A DNA stretch of 64,000 bases from Micropterus salmoides (lineage: Eukaryota > Chordata > Actinopteri > Centrarchiformes > Centrarchidae): assembly GCF_014851395.1 (NCBI RefSeq), contig NW_024041039.1, positions 3,530,887 through 3,594,886 of the forward strand, in the 5' to 3' direction. Made by a program: the position numbers and the translations under genes. The notes below the pieces were generated by a model, which was given only the letters and a program-made list of their open reading frames with translations, searched no databases and was not told the DNA's origin. Positions 23,912-37,352 of the stretch are shown here, piece after piece (positions within the stretch are counted from its first letter, which is position 1; each line of letters starts with the position of its first letter).

Positions 23912-26264
23912 AAGCTGCAGACAGTTAGCTTAGCATGAAGACTGGAAAACAAACCCCACCTACCACCTTTAAAACTCACTAATTAACACGTTATATCTCG
24001 TTTGTTTAATCTGAACAAACCTTGTGTTTTCATGGGGAGTATTGCGTCATGAGAGGGGAATCTGTCCTCTCATCCAACTCTCTGGCAAGAACGTGAATAA
24101 GTGTGTTTCTCAAAGTTCTTCTTAAAAGCGTGGATAAAGTTTAAAACGCAGACATCAGATGTGAAACTTTGCTGCGTGTCTGCACAGGTGATATGTTCCC
24201 TTTTGGACACGGGCAGAAGGCGAAGTTTATGTCGAGCACTCTGGATGCAGAGACTATAATGTGGGATTATAGTTATTCTGCTTCTTCTTCGTCCAGAAGT
24301 AGAACGCCAGAGAGCGACAACCGCTGAGCTAAGATGAACTTAAACAGTGCAGCTTTTTAAGCAGATTAACTCTCAGCTGAAAATGCTGGACGAGGTTTTT
24401 TTATTTTTTGTTAGGATGTTTTTGGGATTAGAAATGCAGATTACTGACTAGAGGTTTGTGTTTGCAGCACACATCTCTGATTTCAGTGATTCAGATACAA
24501 CGATTCGGTCTGATTGTCGGCTAGTTATACTCTCTAACGAAGGCATGTTGCAGTCAACGGTGTATTGCATTATGTTCAAGCGCATCTTTCCTTTGCACGT
24601 TTGTTAAATGTGACGCTTCATCTAGAGCTTCAACGATTAGTTATTTTAAAATAGTTTAATCGCTTTGAGTCATTTGTTAAAGGAAAAAACTTCAAAATTT
24701 TCTGATTCCAGCCTCTCGGATGTGACGGTTTTCTAGTTTCTTTCCTCCTCTGACAGTAAACTGAATATATTTAGGTTGTGGGGACATTTGATGATGTCAC
24801 CTCGGGACTTTGGGAAACACTAATTGACATTTTTCACAATTTTCTGGAGCTAATAAACTGATTGATTCATCGAGAAAATAGTCGACAGATTAATCCGTTA
24901 TGAAAATAATTTCATCCTCCCGCCTCTGCTGGTCCTTCGAGGTCAGCTTGGTGTGTCAGGCCATTACGCTGTTTGACATGAGAGAAGAAACAAACGTCTT
25001 TTGGCAGCCGAAACTGGGAGCAGCTAGAGCTAAAGAGGTCGGAGCATCCTGCTAGAAGAGAACATTTAGGAGAGGATTAAGAGAACACGGACTAACTATG
25101 TTTTTGTTTCTTTTTCCTGTCGATAACTGACCGATTGCACCAACAGCAGCAACATGTTCAGCCGTCTAAAACAGCAGCAGACAGCAGGTTTTAAATGAAA
25201 ATCCCTCAGAATCAAAGAGAGATTATTTACAATGATAAACAATCGTATAGAGAGAAATGATTTCAATAGGAACAAGAAAAGGAAGGTGTGTGTGTGTGGG
25301 CGTAAAGAAGGATGGCTTTTTGTTTGTCTTCACCTACAGCTGAATTATCACACTTTCTTAGACTGTCTTCATGCCGACTTGGACACGTGTGGGGTTCAAA
25401 CTGGCATTCTGGGAAATGTAGGAAACAAGTAACTGTTGTAGAGGTGGACGCAGCAGCTTGAGGAATGTCACCTTCAGTGTGAAGTTTCAGACGGGTCCAG
25501 ATGACCAATGAATCTCTGTTTCTCCTTCCTGATTGTATATCTACTAACCTGCCTGACGACCTTTGACCCCTGCTCTTTAGACACACATGTTGTCAACAGA
25601 TCTTCTCTATCTATAAATAATCTCCCAAATCAGCGGGGGCTGTTTCTTTGTGGTTGTTGATTTCTTTTAATTTATAAGTCTTTATTTACATCAGCAAATG
25701 AGAAAGATTAAAATATATTTGATCAGCTGTGATTCTATTTATATTTACTTCCCCTATAGCCTCAAGTCTTAAATCATTTCCATACATTATATTACCAATT
25801 TAGGGTAATTTCAATTCACAATTAACATGTAGTCAATTTTTACTTTTCCTTCGACACAAAGCGTAAAGTCTTTTTATCCATCATCACCTAATTTAAAATC
25901 TTCCATAACGTGCTATAAAGGAAAAGTTTTGACACGTTGTCAATTAACAGAATAACTGCAAGTGCAAATTTACCATTAAATATCTCACATGAAAGAGATT
26001 AAACACAAATAGAAGGTTACACTTTATTTGTACAGTAAAACCTTTCACATGTGTACACAGCACTAAGTACACGCCCTACACTGCATTTAAAGGTCTGTAT
26101 TTAGCATCTACACACTAAACCTGTTAGTCTGCATTCTGTCTAACAGGCATCAACTGCTTATATGTCCAACACGTGAAAGAAAGGAAATGTATGTAAAATA
26201 TACAACTATGGAAAGTAAGAAAATACAAATGTGGACTGTGTGGCTGCAGCCATTTAGATTTAGT
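23912..26264. other. gene-free stretch between yipf6 and the F-box gene
   Basis: Several small open frames on both strands, none with codon conservation, domain or splice support that I can see. No repeat boundaries recognised. Confidence 0.5.
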
Positions 26265-26445
26265 GGTAATTGTGAGGGCGGCGAGGGACCAGTGGTTGAG
26301 ACATCCACCAATGTGTCCCTGAGCAAGACACTTAACCCCTCGTTGCTCCAGAGGTGTGCGACCTATTACATAAACTGCAAATGTAAGTTGCTTTGGATAA
26401 GAGATAAGATAAGCGTCAGCTAAATTGATAAATGTAATCAACAGG
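26265..26445 (+). repeat. tRNA-derived-type SINE
   Basis: Carries the fish SINE string 'gtccctgagcaagacactta', 'gttgctccagaggtgtgcg', 'gtaagttgctttggataa' and 'agcgtcagctaaat'. It is in opposite orientation to the copy split by the Tc1 at 888-2650. Confidence 0.75.
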
Positions 26446-26555
26446 ACAAGAGAAAGTAAAAGACAACAGTAAAATAAATACAATAACCAAATAAGGTCAA
26501 GTCAAAAACAAAGTATCCTTCATCTGTATTGTTTGTTTTTTGTTATTAACATTAG

Positions 26556-26790
26556 ATAATTTGTTTAAATGTAAAAGTATAATAAAAGAAAGTTTTAAAA
26601 ATAAAAAATTTTAAATGTAAATAAAAAACAAGAGAAAGTTTTATAAATAATTTGTTTAAATGTAAACATAAAAAAGGACAAGAGAAAGTTTTATAAAATA
26701 ATTTGTTTAAATGTAAACATAAAAAAGGACAAGAGAAAGTTTTATAAAATAATATTTGTTTAAATGTAGAAGTATAATAAATACATAAAC
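26556..26790. repeat. AT-rich tandem repeat, unit about 51 bp
   Basis: Four to five units built from 'aatttgtttaaatgtaaaca' and 'ggacaagagaaagttttata'; two consecutive units are identical and outer ones are diverged. This explains a repetitive minus-strand open frame. Confidence 0.85.
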
Positions 26791-27019
26791 ACAATAACTA
26801 AAAGAGCCAAGTCAAATTCTAGATGTAAAGTAAAAATGTAATATATTTATTACTTTTAAATCATTTTCTATTAAATTAAATACTATAATACTAAATTAGT
26901 GAAGAATCACTTGTTGTTTTTTTCGTTGTATTCGTTGTTGTTTTTTGCGCTTTACGGTCTAAAATTCTTTGATAAAGTTATTGGCGTTTCAATAACAATT
27001 GACGTCATCAGAGTGCGAC

Positions 27020-27175
27020 GGCTTCATAACGGGCGCAGTGTGTTTTTAAGCTAGCGGTGTCCGCGTTTCCTCTAATAACGGAGATAAATAAACGCCGTGC
27101 GGTAGTTTGGTCGCTTGAATCCCGCACAGCGGCTGCAGCTGTGGCTCTCCTGAAGGCGGTGCTTGTCTTCCTCTG
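27020..27175 (+). promoter_or_regulatory. CpG-rich 5' UTR / promoter of the F-box gene
   Basis: An abrupt change from AT-rich sequence to CpG-containing sequence ('gtgcgacggcttcataacggg') ending at the ATG of the F-box gene. The call rests on composition and position. Confidence 0.45.
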
Positions 27176-30100
27176 ATGGAGAAGCTGCTGCAACTTCCTC
27201 CAGAAGTTTGGGTCTACGTGTTCAGCTACCTGAGCACGGACGAGAAACACACCGTGCGCACCTGCTGCAGGTACCTGAAGAGGCTCATCGACCACCCGTC
27301 CCTGTGGAGGGGCGACTCGGTGCTGCTGTCCGACCTGCGCCGCTACACCTACGGCTTCTGGGACACGCTGCAGCACCGCAAGCTCACGCGGGTTGCGGTG
27401 CGGCACCTGCGGCGCAAAGAGTGGCGGCGGCTCGTCAAGTTCCTGCCCTCCCTCACCGCCATCGTGTTCGTGGACGGGGGGCGCCAGTACAAGGAGAAGT
27501 ACCTGGACAACCTGTCGCGGTTCCCCGAGCTGAGGGACTTCGGGGTGCGCAACGCCACATGGGACGAGCCGATGCTGGGGCGGTGCCTGAGCGAGCAGCT
27601 GCAGGAGCGCATGACTCACCTGAGCGTGTGCAACGTGCGGCTGCCGTGCACGGTGGACTTCATCAACACCGTGTCCCACCTGGTGAACCTGCGGTACCTG
27701 CTGTTCCACCAGCAGGGGGAGGGCTACGGGCTGGACACGGTGAGGCCGGTGCCCTGCGGCGTCTTCCACGACCTGCTGCTGAAGCTGAAGAAGCTGAAGC
27801 ACCTGTCCTGGGGGATGAGGGGGGAGCCGCCGGAGCCGCTGCCGGATGACTACCTGAGCCCCCCGGACCCGGAGCAGCCAGGTAAGCCAGCAACCTAGGG
27901 ACACATTTGGTGGATGTGTTGGGAATCGAACCTGGGTCTCTCACTACGATGTCTCTGAGGGGCGCTCATTTGTTACCTGTGGCTCCTGGCCCCAGTTTGA
28001 GCCTCCTGTCAGGGATGCACCTAATTAATTAATCCATTAATCATGTGTCCTATCAATAATATAGAAAATTAAGTGTCAGATCTTAAAGTGACACATTTGC
28101 TTGAAAAATATCTTGAATGATTAATGATTTTTATTTTTTATTTTTTTTAAATAGATATTCTGACAATCCACTAAAACTTGATCCACTATTTGTTGCAGCT
28201 GGAGTCTCACAGATCAGACCAGTGGTCCTTCGTCTTTAGGCCCCCATTTACTTACTAAATCACATGTACTGTTAATCATCATTAATCTGTTGATTATTAT
28301 AATTAATAGATTTAGGATTGGGCGAAATGACAGGAGACATCATAACTCCAAAGATTTGTGAACAATCAACCTCTTCAATAACTGTGGTTGAATTAATTAA
28401 TTGTGGAAAATTGCGGCAAGTTAAGTGAACTCTTTGTGACATTATTAAACCATATTCAGAGGGTTTTAGCTTCAGATATGTTGTTCAACTGAATTTAAAA
28501 AATAAATCTATAATGATATTATCGTATTGCAGAAAGTAGAGAACCACTTTTGCCCTTTATAAACAGTTACTAATGTCTAATAAATCATTTACTAATTCTT
28601 TATAGATCACTTCTAAGCCATTAATAAGAACAACGTTTGGGTCTGCCAGGTTGTGAATAATAAAATACACATACAAAATTTATTAATCAACAACTTATTG
28701 ACACTTCCAACTGAAGACTTATCATCAGAACGCTTCATTAATAACTTTTTAACATTCATAATTGCAGATTACTTGTGAGCTCTCGGTGTGTGAAACACTG
28801 AAGAGCTAAAGAGGAGGACAAACACCAACCTGGCAACCCAAAAGTTTTTTATTAACGGCTATCTATGAAGAATTTATTAACTGTTTATAAGCCGCTTATA
28901 TTTGGTGACTTAATAAAAAGATTTTATTGTTTTAGTTTGTAAAAAGTCAGAAAATGTTTTGACACTCACAACTCTCTCCTCCTCCTGTAAGAGCAGCCCG
29001 GTACGGCGGCCCGGCGCTGACCACTCTAGAGCTGGTGGATTACCCAGAAACCATCCTGCCAGAGAACGCGCTGAGGAGTCTGACCTCGCTCAGGTCGCTG
29101 ACCGTCCGCTACAGGTACATCAGAGAGGGCATCGAGTGTCGCCTCAAGTCCTGGCTGGATCCTCTCCAGCAGCTGGAGACGCTCGCCATCATCGGTGAGT
29201 CGGGCTGCTGCAGATGTTCCGTTGGTTTTGCCTCTGTGATCCAGCCCGGGGGTCCGGCTGTGATCCAGCAGGTCATGCGGCCGGAAAACAAAATGATGAG
29301 GTTTAATGTGCCACCAACATCTGAACCACATTCAGTCTACAGCCAACCTTTTCCAGGGAAAACGCCTAAAATAACAAATAAATCGGGAATATCTCCTCAA
29401 ACATTTGGCCTAGATGCATATTTCTGGTCTCCTTTCAAAGGTCAGAAGCTAAGGAATATAAATCCATTGTACATTAACATATTTATTTTACCATTACAGA
29501 CTACATGGAGATGCAATAAAGAAGAAATTGGATATTTTCATCCTCGCCTGGTAAAAAAAGCTATATTTGAATGCAAAAAACCATCATAAGGAAGATTATA
29601 ATGCACCTGAATATCTCCTAATATACCTGGAATACATATTTTGGCAATAATTACTGTTTAATGTTGACTTTTATTGGGAGTTATCTTTAACTCCCAATGT
29701 TCATTGTATGTCCATACAACCATGTTCAAAATAACATTGAAATATTGATAAAAACAGTGAATATTGATCAACATTCCTGTGACGTTCCCGTACGTTCTAG
29801 TTCACCAAGACATGCTGTTGTTTTGATGTTAGTTACAGCAGCAGGAGAGACCGTCCTGTCCTCTCTGTTGAAGAGACATTGTGAGCCAGGTTCAGGTGTG
29901 ATAAAGAAGTTTCTGAGACTGATGAACCCGGCACGAGGTGAACAAGAACACTTCCTGTGTGGCAATATTTATCCTTTCTAGACCTTCAGAGGTTCACTGA
30001 GAGTCTAAGTAAGGTTATTGTTCACACGTTGTGTGAAGCGTCTGTTGGCTAAAATCAAGACACGCTGTGTGTCGTTGAAGCCACATGCAACACTTTGTAC

Positions 30101-33100
30101 ATAGAGCCAGTCAGTCAGTCTGTAATGAAACAAAATAAAGATAATCTCGACCTTGGGTTACCTAACAAATGGATCCCAGTGTGCGTCCTTATCAAGACAG
30201 CTGCGTAAGTCAGTGGACCAAGCAGGCAGAGAAGAGAGGCACAGTCTGAAACCTGTGACATAGTACAAACACCTTCACACACTCTGCATGTAGCTTCAAC
30301 ATGTAGCAACAATTTGCAAACCCATAATTTATGTGGCGTCGTTCATTGTGTATCATGGTATTAATGGTTATTTAACAGTCTAAACCAGTGGTTTTTAACC
30401 TGGGGGTCCCAGGGGGGTAGCGAGAATAATGCTATAGACACAAAAATAGAAAACAAATAACTTAAAAACAACTAGACAGGCTGTAGTTGGGAATGGAATC
30501 ACTTTGGGTGGACACTGTAAATATTCTGCACTGTTTAATCCAGCAGGTAGCGGTGATGCCAACCTCTATAAAACGACAAAGAAGAATCAGGCCCCGATCA
30601 GACAGAAAGCGCTTTGCAGGTTCGAAAAAATGCAAGGCGCACAGGGCGCATTAACAGCGCGCAGAACTGCCAAAAGAAAACAATTTTTAAAAGGCGCCTC
30701 TCACTGCAAAAAACAACATTCTGTTTGATCCCTGGGGGGTCACGAAATATCTTCAACTTCAAAAAGGGGTCAAACTGCCAGAAAGGTTAAAAACCCCTGG
30801 TCTAAACAGTACTGAACCATGAGGACAAAGATAAGAGGCTTATACGAGGCCTATTATACTGCATTTCCAGCCCTATAATGTTCTGTGACTCCTCTATGGC
30901 AGCTTTGCATGATTCAAACTGCAGTGGTCGGCAATAAGCGCAGAACTGGCCCACCAGCAATAATAATATCTGTCCCGCAGCCAGATTGCTTTGATAGCAG
31001 AAAAAATATATATATATAAATTGATAGCAGCTGATGCTGAAATAAATCTGTCATGACATCAACAGTTACTCATTTAATCACTTTCTCTTAAAGGGATTTT
31101 GATTGTGCCTCCAAAATAAAAGCGCAAGAACGTGTTTTGCAGCAATGCTTCATGTTGAGTTTATTGAGAGCTTTTACTTTGAAAAGTTCTGGAGGACATT
31201 TGAAAGACTCTGGCTTACTTGACACACCTCTGTAAAAGCCGTCAGTAAACGTATGATTGGATTCCTGAAAACTTTGACGGGAGTCCCGCACTCTACCCAC
31301 TGAGCTAAACGTGCACATGAGTATCCAAGGGTTTGAAATAATGTTCTGGCCCCCCATGTAACAGCTTGAAAAACATTTGACTTATTTGCAGACCCCTGTT
31401 ATACTGGCTCTTCATGCAGGCCCTCATTTCACAGCATCTGTCTTAAACAAGCTGTAGACACTCCTGTCTCTTTAAGGCCCCGCCTCTCAAAGCCCACTCT
31501 CTTCTGATTGGACATTTTCTTATGTGTTTACCAGGCTGCCGCAGGGATAGGACTGCATGTTTCTTTTGTGGGCGTGGCCAGCATTCTCTGCCTGGAGCAA
31601 ATGACCATATATGGAAATCCGCCTCGGAATGACATCATACCGAGCCGTTAGTATAAACAACAGTTTAAAACCGAGCGTTCAGAACAGGCGGATATCTGAG
31701 GTTTGGGCTCACCGGCATTTCTTTTAAATGCTTTGACCTCGTTATTTGAAGCTTTGGTCTTGTCTAACATGAACACCTGACATTGTGACATTACAGATAT
31801 GCCAGAAAATATGAAAAAGCACAATAGGTCCCCTTAAATGTGACCCTTTCTTCCAGGTGGTAATTCTCTCGCTGCCTACACAACCACCATCCCCTCCAGC
31901 GTGACCAGGCTGACCCTGCGTGTTGCCATAACTCTGAAGGACATGGACTCCATCGCCCCTAAAGTCCCGGCACTCGAGCACCTCGACATCGAGCAGAACC
32001 GCTCCAGCGGCAGCCTCTGCAGACGGATCCCCATGTTGTTCCCTCAGCTCAGGACGCTCCGGATACGGTGAGCCACGCAGGAAGTTGTTCCAGGTTTGCG
32101 GCGAGGTTCCAGAGACTTGGGTCACAGCAACCACTGAGATCTGAGGAACATGTTTTCTGTTGTTACTGGATGATGTTCTCGTGTCTTAGATTAGAAAGCT
32201 TTATTAATCCTTAGTGGGGAAACTGAGTTGCCACCAGATCACATCAAACAGCACTCAACATAAACAGAAAAGACAACTAGTATGTTTGTCGATACACCCA
32301 TTAAAGCCGTTTATGGACAATACGTGTTATTTAATGCCAACGGAGCTCTGCATGAAAATAAATACATTTAAATAATTTTGAAGCTTTCTGTGTTTATCCG
32401 ATGAATTAATTTACCATGTTTTGGTTTGATTTCTTGGCTATGTTGCTTTTTTGAACCTCGGTTGTAGCAGACATGATGTTTGCTTCTACACCACTGTTGA
32501 AAAGGGATATATATTTAGACACTGTGATGATGCGATATAATGCGGGGAACCAAATGATGGTGACAGCATTACAGCGTGGCTATTTTAATTAATCCAACTG
32601 TCTCCTTTACGATTTTCTTCCGTTTAACTCGCAGAATTGCTGTGATTGTGTGTTTGATTCTGAGCCCTGCCAAAAACCAGGGTGACCTACACTCAGTACT
32701 GTCCCTGAAGGCACCTTGTGTAGACACACACAGAGCACTGAAGCTGCTGCTGCTGCTAGGAGTTTTGTTGTTCAAGAAGTTATAAATAGAAGCTCACTAG
32801 AGCTAAAACAACTAGCTTATAAATATATTAGCCAATTAAGAGAAAATTATCAGCAAAAACTTTTATTTGAAGTCACTAGTTTTGGTTCCAGTTTCAAAAC
32901 TTAAATATTTCTTTTATCAATATTTTAAATATCTTTAATCTAAATGTTTTTTTGTAGCTCAGACCAAAAAACAACAGTTGAAAACAAACCACGGGCTCTA
33001 GGAACTTGTGATTTTAACTATTTTCTATTCTATTTTATACATCAAACAAGTTATCAATTAATTTAGTGATAGTGCAAGCTTTACTGTACATTCAGACCCA

Positions 33101-33648
33101 ATTAAATCCTTGTGACGCTTTCCTCGCTGGGGGATTTGTGTGCAACGCAATAATGCAAATAAACACAACCTGAGATTACTACAGCTGTATGAACCCAAAG
33201 TAAACATTTTGCTGTTATTTAATTGCAATAAACGCATCAAAATGATGCAGAAATAACTACAACATGATGCTGATTTCAGGTCTGTCAGCAAGACGGCAGA
33301 ACAACAACTTTTAAAATGTTTGTTTTCTGAATGGAGTTCGGCTCGATCGGGCCTGTGCTATGCTAACTTGTTCATTTACCCGTCTTGTGTCGCAGGTTTT
33401 TCCGTAGAGAACCGGAGAAAGACCTGCTGAGCCTGCACAGGCTGCGGCACCTGGAGCAGCTGGAGCTGCTGGTGGAGCGCTCGTTCATCCTGAGAGACTA
33501 CCTGAACGGCCACCCCTGGCCCAGCCCCTGCGTGCGGGAGCTGATCAACCAGCTCCGAGAGCTGTCCGAGAACAGGATCACCGTCATCACCACGATGCGC
33601 CAGAGAAACCCGCTACGAGAGTGTGACTGCGTGTGGGAGGGAGACTAA
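27176..33648 (+). CDS. F-box protein with leucine-rich segments, unnamed
   Basis: Four exons, 27176-27881, 28997-29194, 31857-32067 and 33396-33648, sum to 1368 nt and stay in phase, giving 455 residues. The N-terminus is a clear F-box (about residues 5-45: 'LPPEVWVYVFSYLSTDEK', a CC pair, 'LIDHPSLW'), which would bind SKP1 in an SCF ubiquitin ligase. The rest has irregular leucine-rich strands ('LTTLELVDYP', 'SLRSLTVRYRYI', 'ALEHLDIEQN', 'LRTLRIRFF', 'HLEQLELLVER'), consistent with a divergent LRR substrate-binding region. It ends in a Cys-containing tail. Donors are G|GTAAGC, G|GTGAGT and CG|GTGAGC; acceptors all end in CAG. Exon 1 is very GC-rich, producing long false frames on both strands. 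I do not recognise the orthologue, so substrate and symbol are left open. A MITE end lies 19 bases from the exon 3 acceptor. Confidence 0.87.
27889..27958. repeat. SINE fragment just inside F-box intron 1
   Basis: 'acacatttggtggatgtgtt' and 'ggaatcgaacctgggtctct' match the middle and head of the SINE family in reverse orientation. It begins about eight bases after the exon 1 donor. Confidence 0.6.
30386..30799. mobile_element. hAT-type MITE with 8-bp target duplication
   Basis: Ends CAGTGGTTTTTAACCT and AGGTTAAAAACCCCTG are inverted repeats with one mismatch. GTCTAAAC flanks both sides (378-385 and 800-807 within the 30-kb block), the 8-bp duplication expected of hAT. It contains a second MITE at 30588-30738. 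Located in F-box intron 2. Confidence 0.88.
30588..30738. mobile_element. Harbinger-type MITE nested in a hAT MITE
   Basis: Starts 'aggccccgatcagacagaaa' and ends 'ctgcaaaaaacaacattctg' with 'tttgatccctgg', the same ends as the larger element at 51899-53304. Terminal repeats have diverged. Confidence 0.65.
30846..31837 (-). mobile_element. piggyBac-type MITE, inverted and interrupted
   Basis: Reverse-orientation relative of 37353-37802: 'ctgtgactcctctatggcag', 'gtctctttaaggcccc' and 'aaagcacaataggtcccctt' follow in the expected reverse order, with unrelated sequence at about 30920-31370. The element ends at a TTAA (31834-31837) only 19 bases before F-box exon 3. Confidence 0.7.
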
Positions 33649-36640
33649 AGACGGGGAGTAAAACCTTTTGGAAACTTCCTGAAGTAGAAAGACCGAGTCA
33701 ACATCAGAGTCGGGAACAGAAGCACTGAATCAAAAAAAAACCTGAGACTACAGCTGTTATCAGGTGTCAAGACAGCCAAACAGGAGGCAACTGAAGGTGT
33801 GCGTATATATACATATGTGTGTGTGTATATATATATATATTTTAAGGGCAACTTTTTAGCTCCACACCCCTTGAAAATTACACACCAAGCGTGTTCTAGC
33901 AACCCCAGACTCCTTGGTGAATTTGAGTTGTGAGCAGTTTAGCTAAAGTAATCTGCCAATCTGTTCTATTAAGGAGAACAGACTAATCTAACGAACTGAA
34001 TCTGTCCGATTTAAGGGCTTTTAATGTGAAGCATCTGCAGGAAATGTTGAGTTAGACCGATGTTAGCTTGGCAACAATCCAAAAAACATTTAATTAATTG
34101 GTGAATTAAACTAGAAATCATGTTTTTAAAAAGAGTAAAAAAGTGGGGAATTTTACATTTAGTGCTGTGAAAATGCACATTATTTATTATGAGGGCAGAT
34201 AAACGTGGAGTTTGTGTTAAGCAGGAAATTGTAGCATTTAGAAATACAAGTCTCTAATATAAGCCGGTCTCAGATAAAGGCCGGGGATTAGTGCACTATT
34301 GTTAAATTAAAACCAGTAAGACTTGAGCCAGTTGTCAGGAGATCAGGGTAGCCTTTCTTATGTTTTTTTTAACTTTATGACGCAGCACTTTAAGGCTGCA
34401 GCTCCTCTCGTCGACACTTTATTGAGTTTCATTAGTTTCTCGATGTTTAAAGCTAAAACTCTCACTTGTGTTCATTGTTAAAACACGAGATATATATGCA
34501 GATTCTTTGGCTCCAAACATCGGTTTCAAACAGAAAAATCCATCAACTTCATCCCAGAAAATGACAGTTTCTAAATGCTGCAGCTAGCGATTATTTTCAT
34601 TATCTGTAAATCTACCAGTTGTTTTCTGTATTAATCTCGTGGTCTCGTAACAGTGTCAGATTTCCTAAAGCCACAGTCGTTGTCTTTAGATATCTTCTTT
34701 TGTTTAACCACCAATCCAAAACATATTCAGTTTACTATGATGTAAAGATGAAGGAAAGCAGCAAATGTTTGCAGTCTTTCAAGAACATTTTTGTTTTCAT
34801 TTGAAGCATTAAAATGGAAAGGAAAAGGAAAGTCAGGACAAGAAGCGATTTCAGTGTTTACTTTAAATGACGCTAATGATTAATATTCTGGTTTAAATGT
34901 TTTGCTCCAGACCGGTTATAGTTTTTGAAACTGGACCTGAAAGCTGGAGTTTATTTATTTATTTTTTACATATACTAAATAAACGTCTGTTACGTCCAAG
35001 CCCTCGCCAAAACGAGTTCACACAATGCTGGTTAAGCCTCTCACCGCCAGGTAAATGTAAATGGCCGACGCCCCTTAAGCCCCGTGGGACATTATTATGT
35101 TTGTCAATTTAAAAGATAATTGAAGAAAGTCGCAGTTTATCGTAAAATAGTAAAGTAACATTTAGTTTTGTGTGAAAACGCTCGATGACCTAAATTTCTC
35201 TCTGTTAGCGCTGTAATGCTAAGCTATCGTTCATTGCTTTGCTTGCTACTAGCTAGGTAACTTAGCTATGTTCCACACACCTGATGATGTGTTTAATCCT
35301 GGTCCTTTCATCACATCTTCTCAACATGGAAGCTGCAACAATAAATCAATAATTGTTGTCAACTATTAAATTAAACGCCAACAATGTTGATAATTGATTA
35401 ATCGGTGAAAGTAATTTTTCACCAGATTCTTAAATGTCAATATCTTCTGGTTTCTTTACTCATCTATGACAAAACAGGACACTTGAGGACACTGATAGAC
35501 ATTTTTCAACATTTTCTTACTATAGAGCAAACAACTAATCGATTTAACGAGAAAATAATCAATCAAAACATGAAGTTAGCTCCAGTCATTGAAACATTTT
35601 GGTTTGTTCTTTGTAATTACGTATTTTCAGCAGTCTTGTACTTCGACATATTTACGACAAACTGCGAATTTCTTGACTTAAATTATCTTTTAAATTGACA
35701 AACATCGTATGTGTAGTTCGGGGCAAAACTAAAATGGGATCAAAACATTACTTAACTCTCATCGCTGACTACCGTACGTATTTTTTCCAAAATATGGTCC
35801 CATGGCGGTCCGCCGGAAGGGGAGGGACTCACGCTCTCTATATGTCATAAGCACGTGTCCACAGTGTTGTGTAATTACTCTCCATGCCAGAAGGGGGAGA
35901 CAAAAGCTACAAACTGCAGGTTTAACAGCCAACATTTGTGTATTTTGAGATGTAGAGAAAGAATTTTTCTTCTTTTCCGTCAGCGAACGCACTGCACTTT
36001 GTTTGTTTCTCAACAAAGCAAATTTAAATTTGCTTTGTTTGTTGCTGACATGTTATTTAATGTCTTTAAGAGTAGTGTCATTTTCAAACACACATGAAAT
36101 TAGCTGCAGCTTTAAAATTATGCCGTGCTGGAAGACTTGAAAGAGTGATTGTTTTTTTGTGGATGGTATTTTCTTATTTGAAGTTATCATTTAATCTTAA
36201 AAAAAGTGTGTATAATTTACAACGTGAATTAAAAGAGAATAAATTCTTTAATTTCATCCTTTTTCTGCTACGTTTCCTTTTTGTCGCTTTGCTTCCTTCT
36301 TCTGTTTTATATAATTTTATCAACCAAGTTCATTTTCATGTAGAAGTTTTGTTTAGCTCGACCAAACCATCTCTGAAAAATCTGATTTCCGTTCTGAAGG
36401 CTTGTGTGAGGCACCGAGCTGGAGTCTTAAAATAATATGCAACTAAAGTTCTTGGCCCATAAATCAGATCAACTACACTCGGGCGATAATAACTTTACAT
36501 AAACTGAACGTCTTCTTCTTTTTGGGTTTGAACAGCAGTGTATTAGCTGCATTACCGCCACCTCCTGCTTCTAAGTGCAGAGACCAGAGATTAGATCCAA
36601 CAACTGGTCTTGTTTGCCTGCTAGTACCAAAAAACAAAAA
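33649..36640. other. F-box 3' UTR and gene-free stretch
   Basis: Includes a GT/AT microsatellite at 33802-33842 and a candidate AATAAA at 34978-34983. No supportable exon on either strand; the small open frames are AT-rich and featureless. Confidence 0.5.
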
Positions 36641-36650
36641 TACTCTTAAG

Positions 36651-37065
36651 CAGAGGTTGTCAAAGTGGGAGGCGGGCCTCCCCAAGGGGGGGCTCTGACC
36701 AGTTTCAGGGGACGCTTGGTGAATGGAAGTTATCAAAAAGAGATCACAAAGAATACATGTGTGTAAATTTGGCTACAGAGATCGTTCAGTAGTTTTGCAG
36801 AATTTTACCCACACGTTTTTCCCACTTTCCCACAGTCAGATTCAAATGAATGCCTTAGGAAAGACCTTTTTTTTTTAAAATACCGTATATTGTTAAGTCA
36901 GACAGCAATATTAGGAGACCTTGCCTCAACTGTTCAGTGTCTATGGATCAATTAAAATAATCATGATCTAATAGGGATCCAGGAACTAAGCAAGTAAACT
37001 GTTGGGGTGCCTTTTTCCAAGTTAGTTCCAAGTTGAGGCCCAAAGTCTCAGACTTTAAAAACACT
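36651..37065. mobile_element. hAT-type MITE
   Basis: Left end CAGAGGTTGTCAAAG and right end CTTTAAAAACACTG are imperfect inverted repeats. The flanking octamers CTCTTAAG and CTCTAAAA are similar, compatible with an aged 8-bp target duplication. Confidence 0.65.
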
Positions 37066-37352
37066 GCTCTAAAAAAAAAAAACTACATCTATAAACTAGA
37101 AATCCCAGCCTCCCCCGTGATATGGCAGACACTTGGTACAGTCTGATGCAGTCCTGTATTTAACTGCTCTGCTTCAAGGCTGCGTTCCAAACTGCTTGAA
37201 ACTTCCAAGTTGAAATTTATGACTTCCGACCTCAAAGCGTTCCATGATGGTGCATGTCGCTGAACGTGATCAAAAAACATGGCTGAAGTTTGTCACAGTC
37301 AAATTGAACCCTCAGTGGTGCCCTTGGTGTTAATTAAAAAGAGCTGTTTTAA

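Noticed and set aside
26552..26794. 80-codon minus-strand frame with Phe/Leu repeats
   Set aside because: Generated by the AT-rich 51-bp tandem repeat.
27008..27904. 298-codon minus-strand frame and a 228-codon plus-strand frame
   Set aside because: Shadows of the very GC-rich F-box exon 1. Their composition is skewed (Ala/Pro/Arg/His/Gln) with no domain.
29035..29589. 184-codon frame extending past F-box exon 2
   Set aside because: The real exon ends at the GTGAGT donor at 29195; the extension is intronic and loses the leucine-rich pattern.
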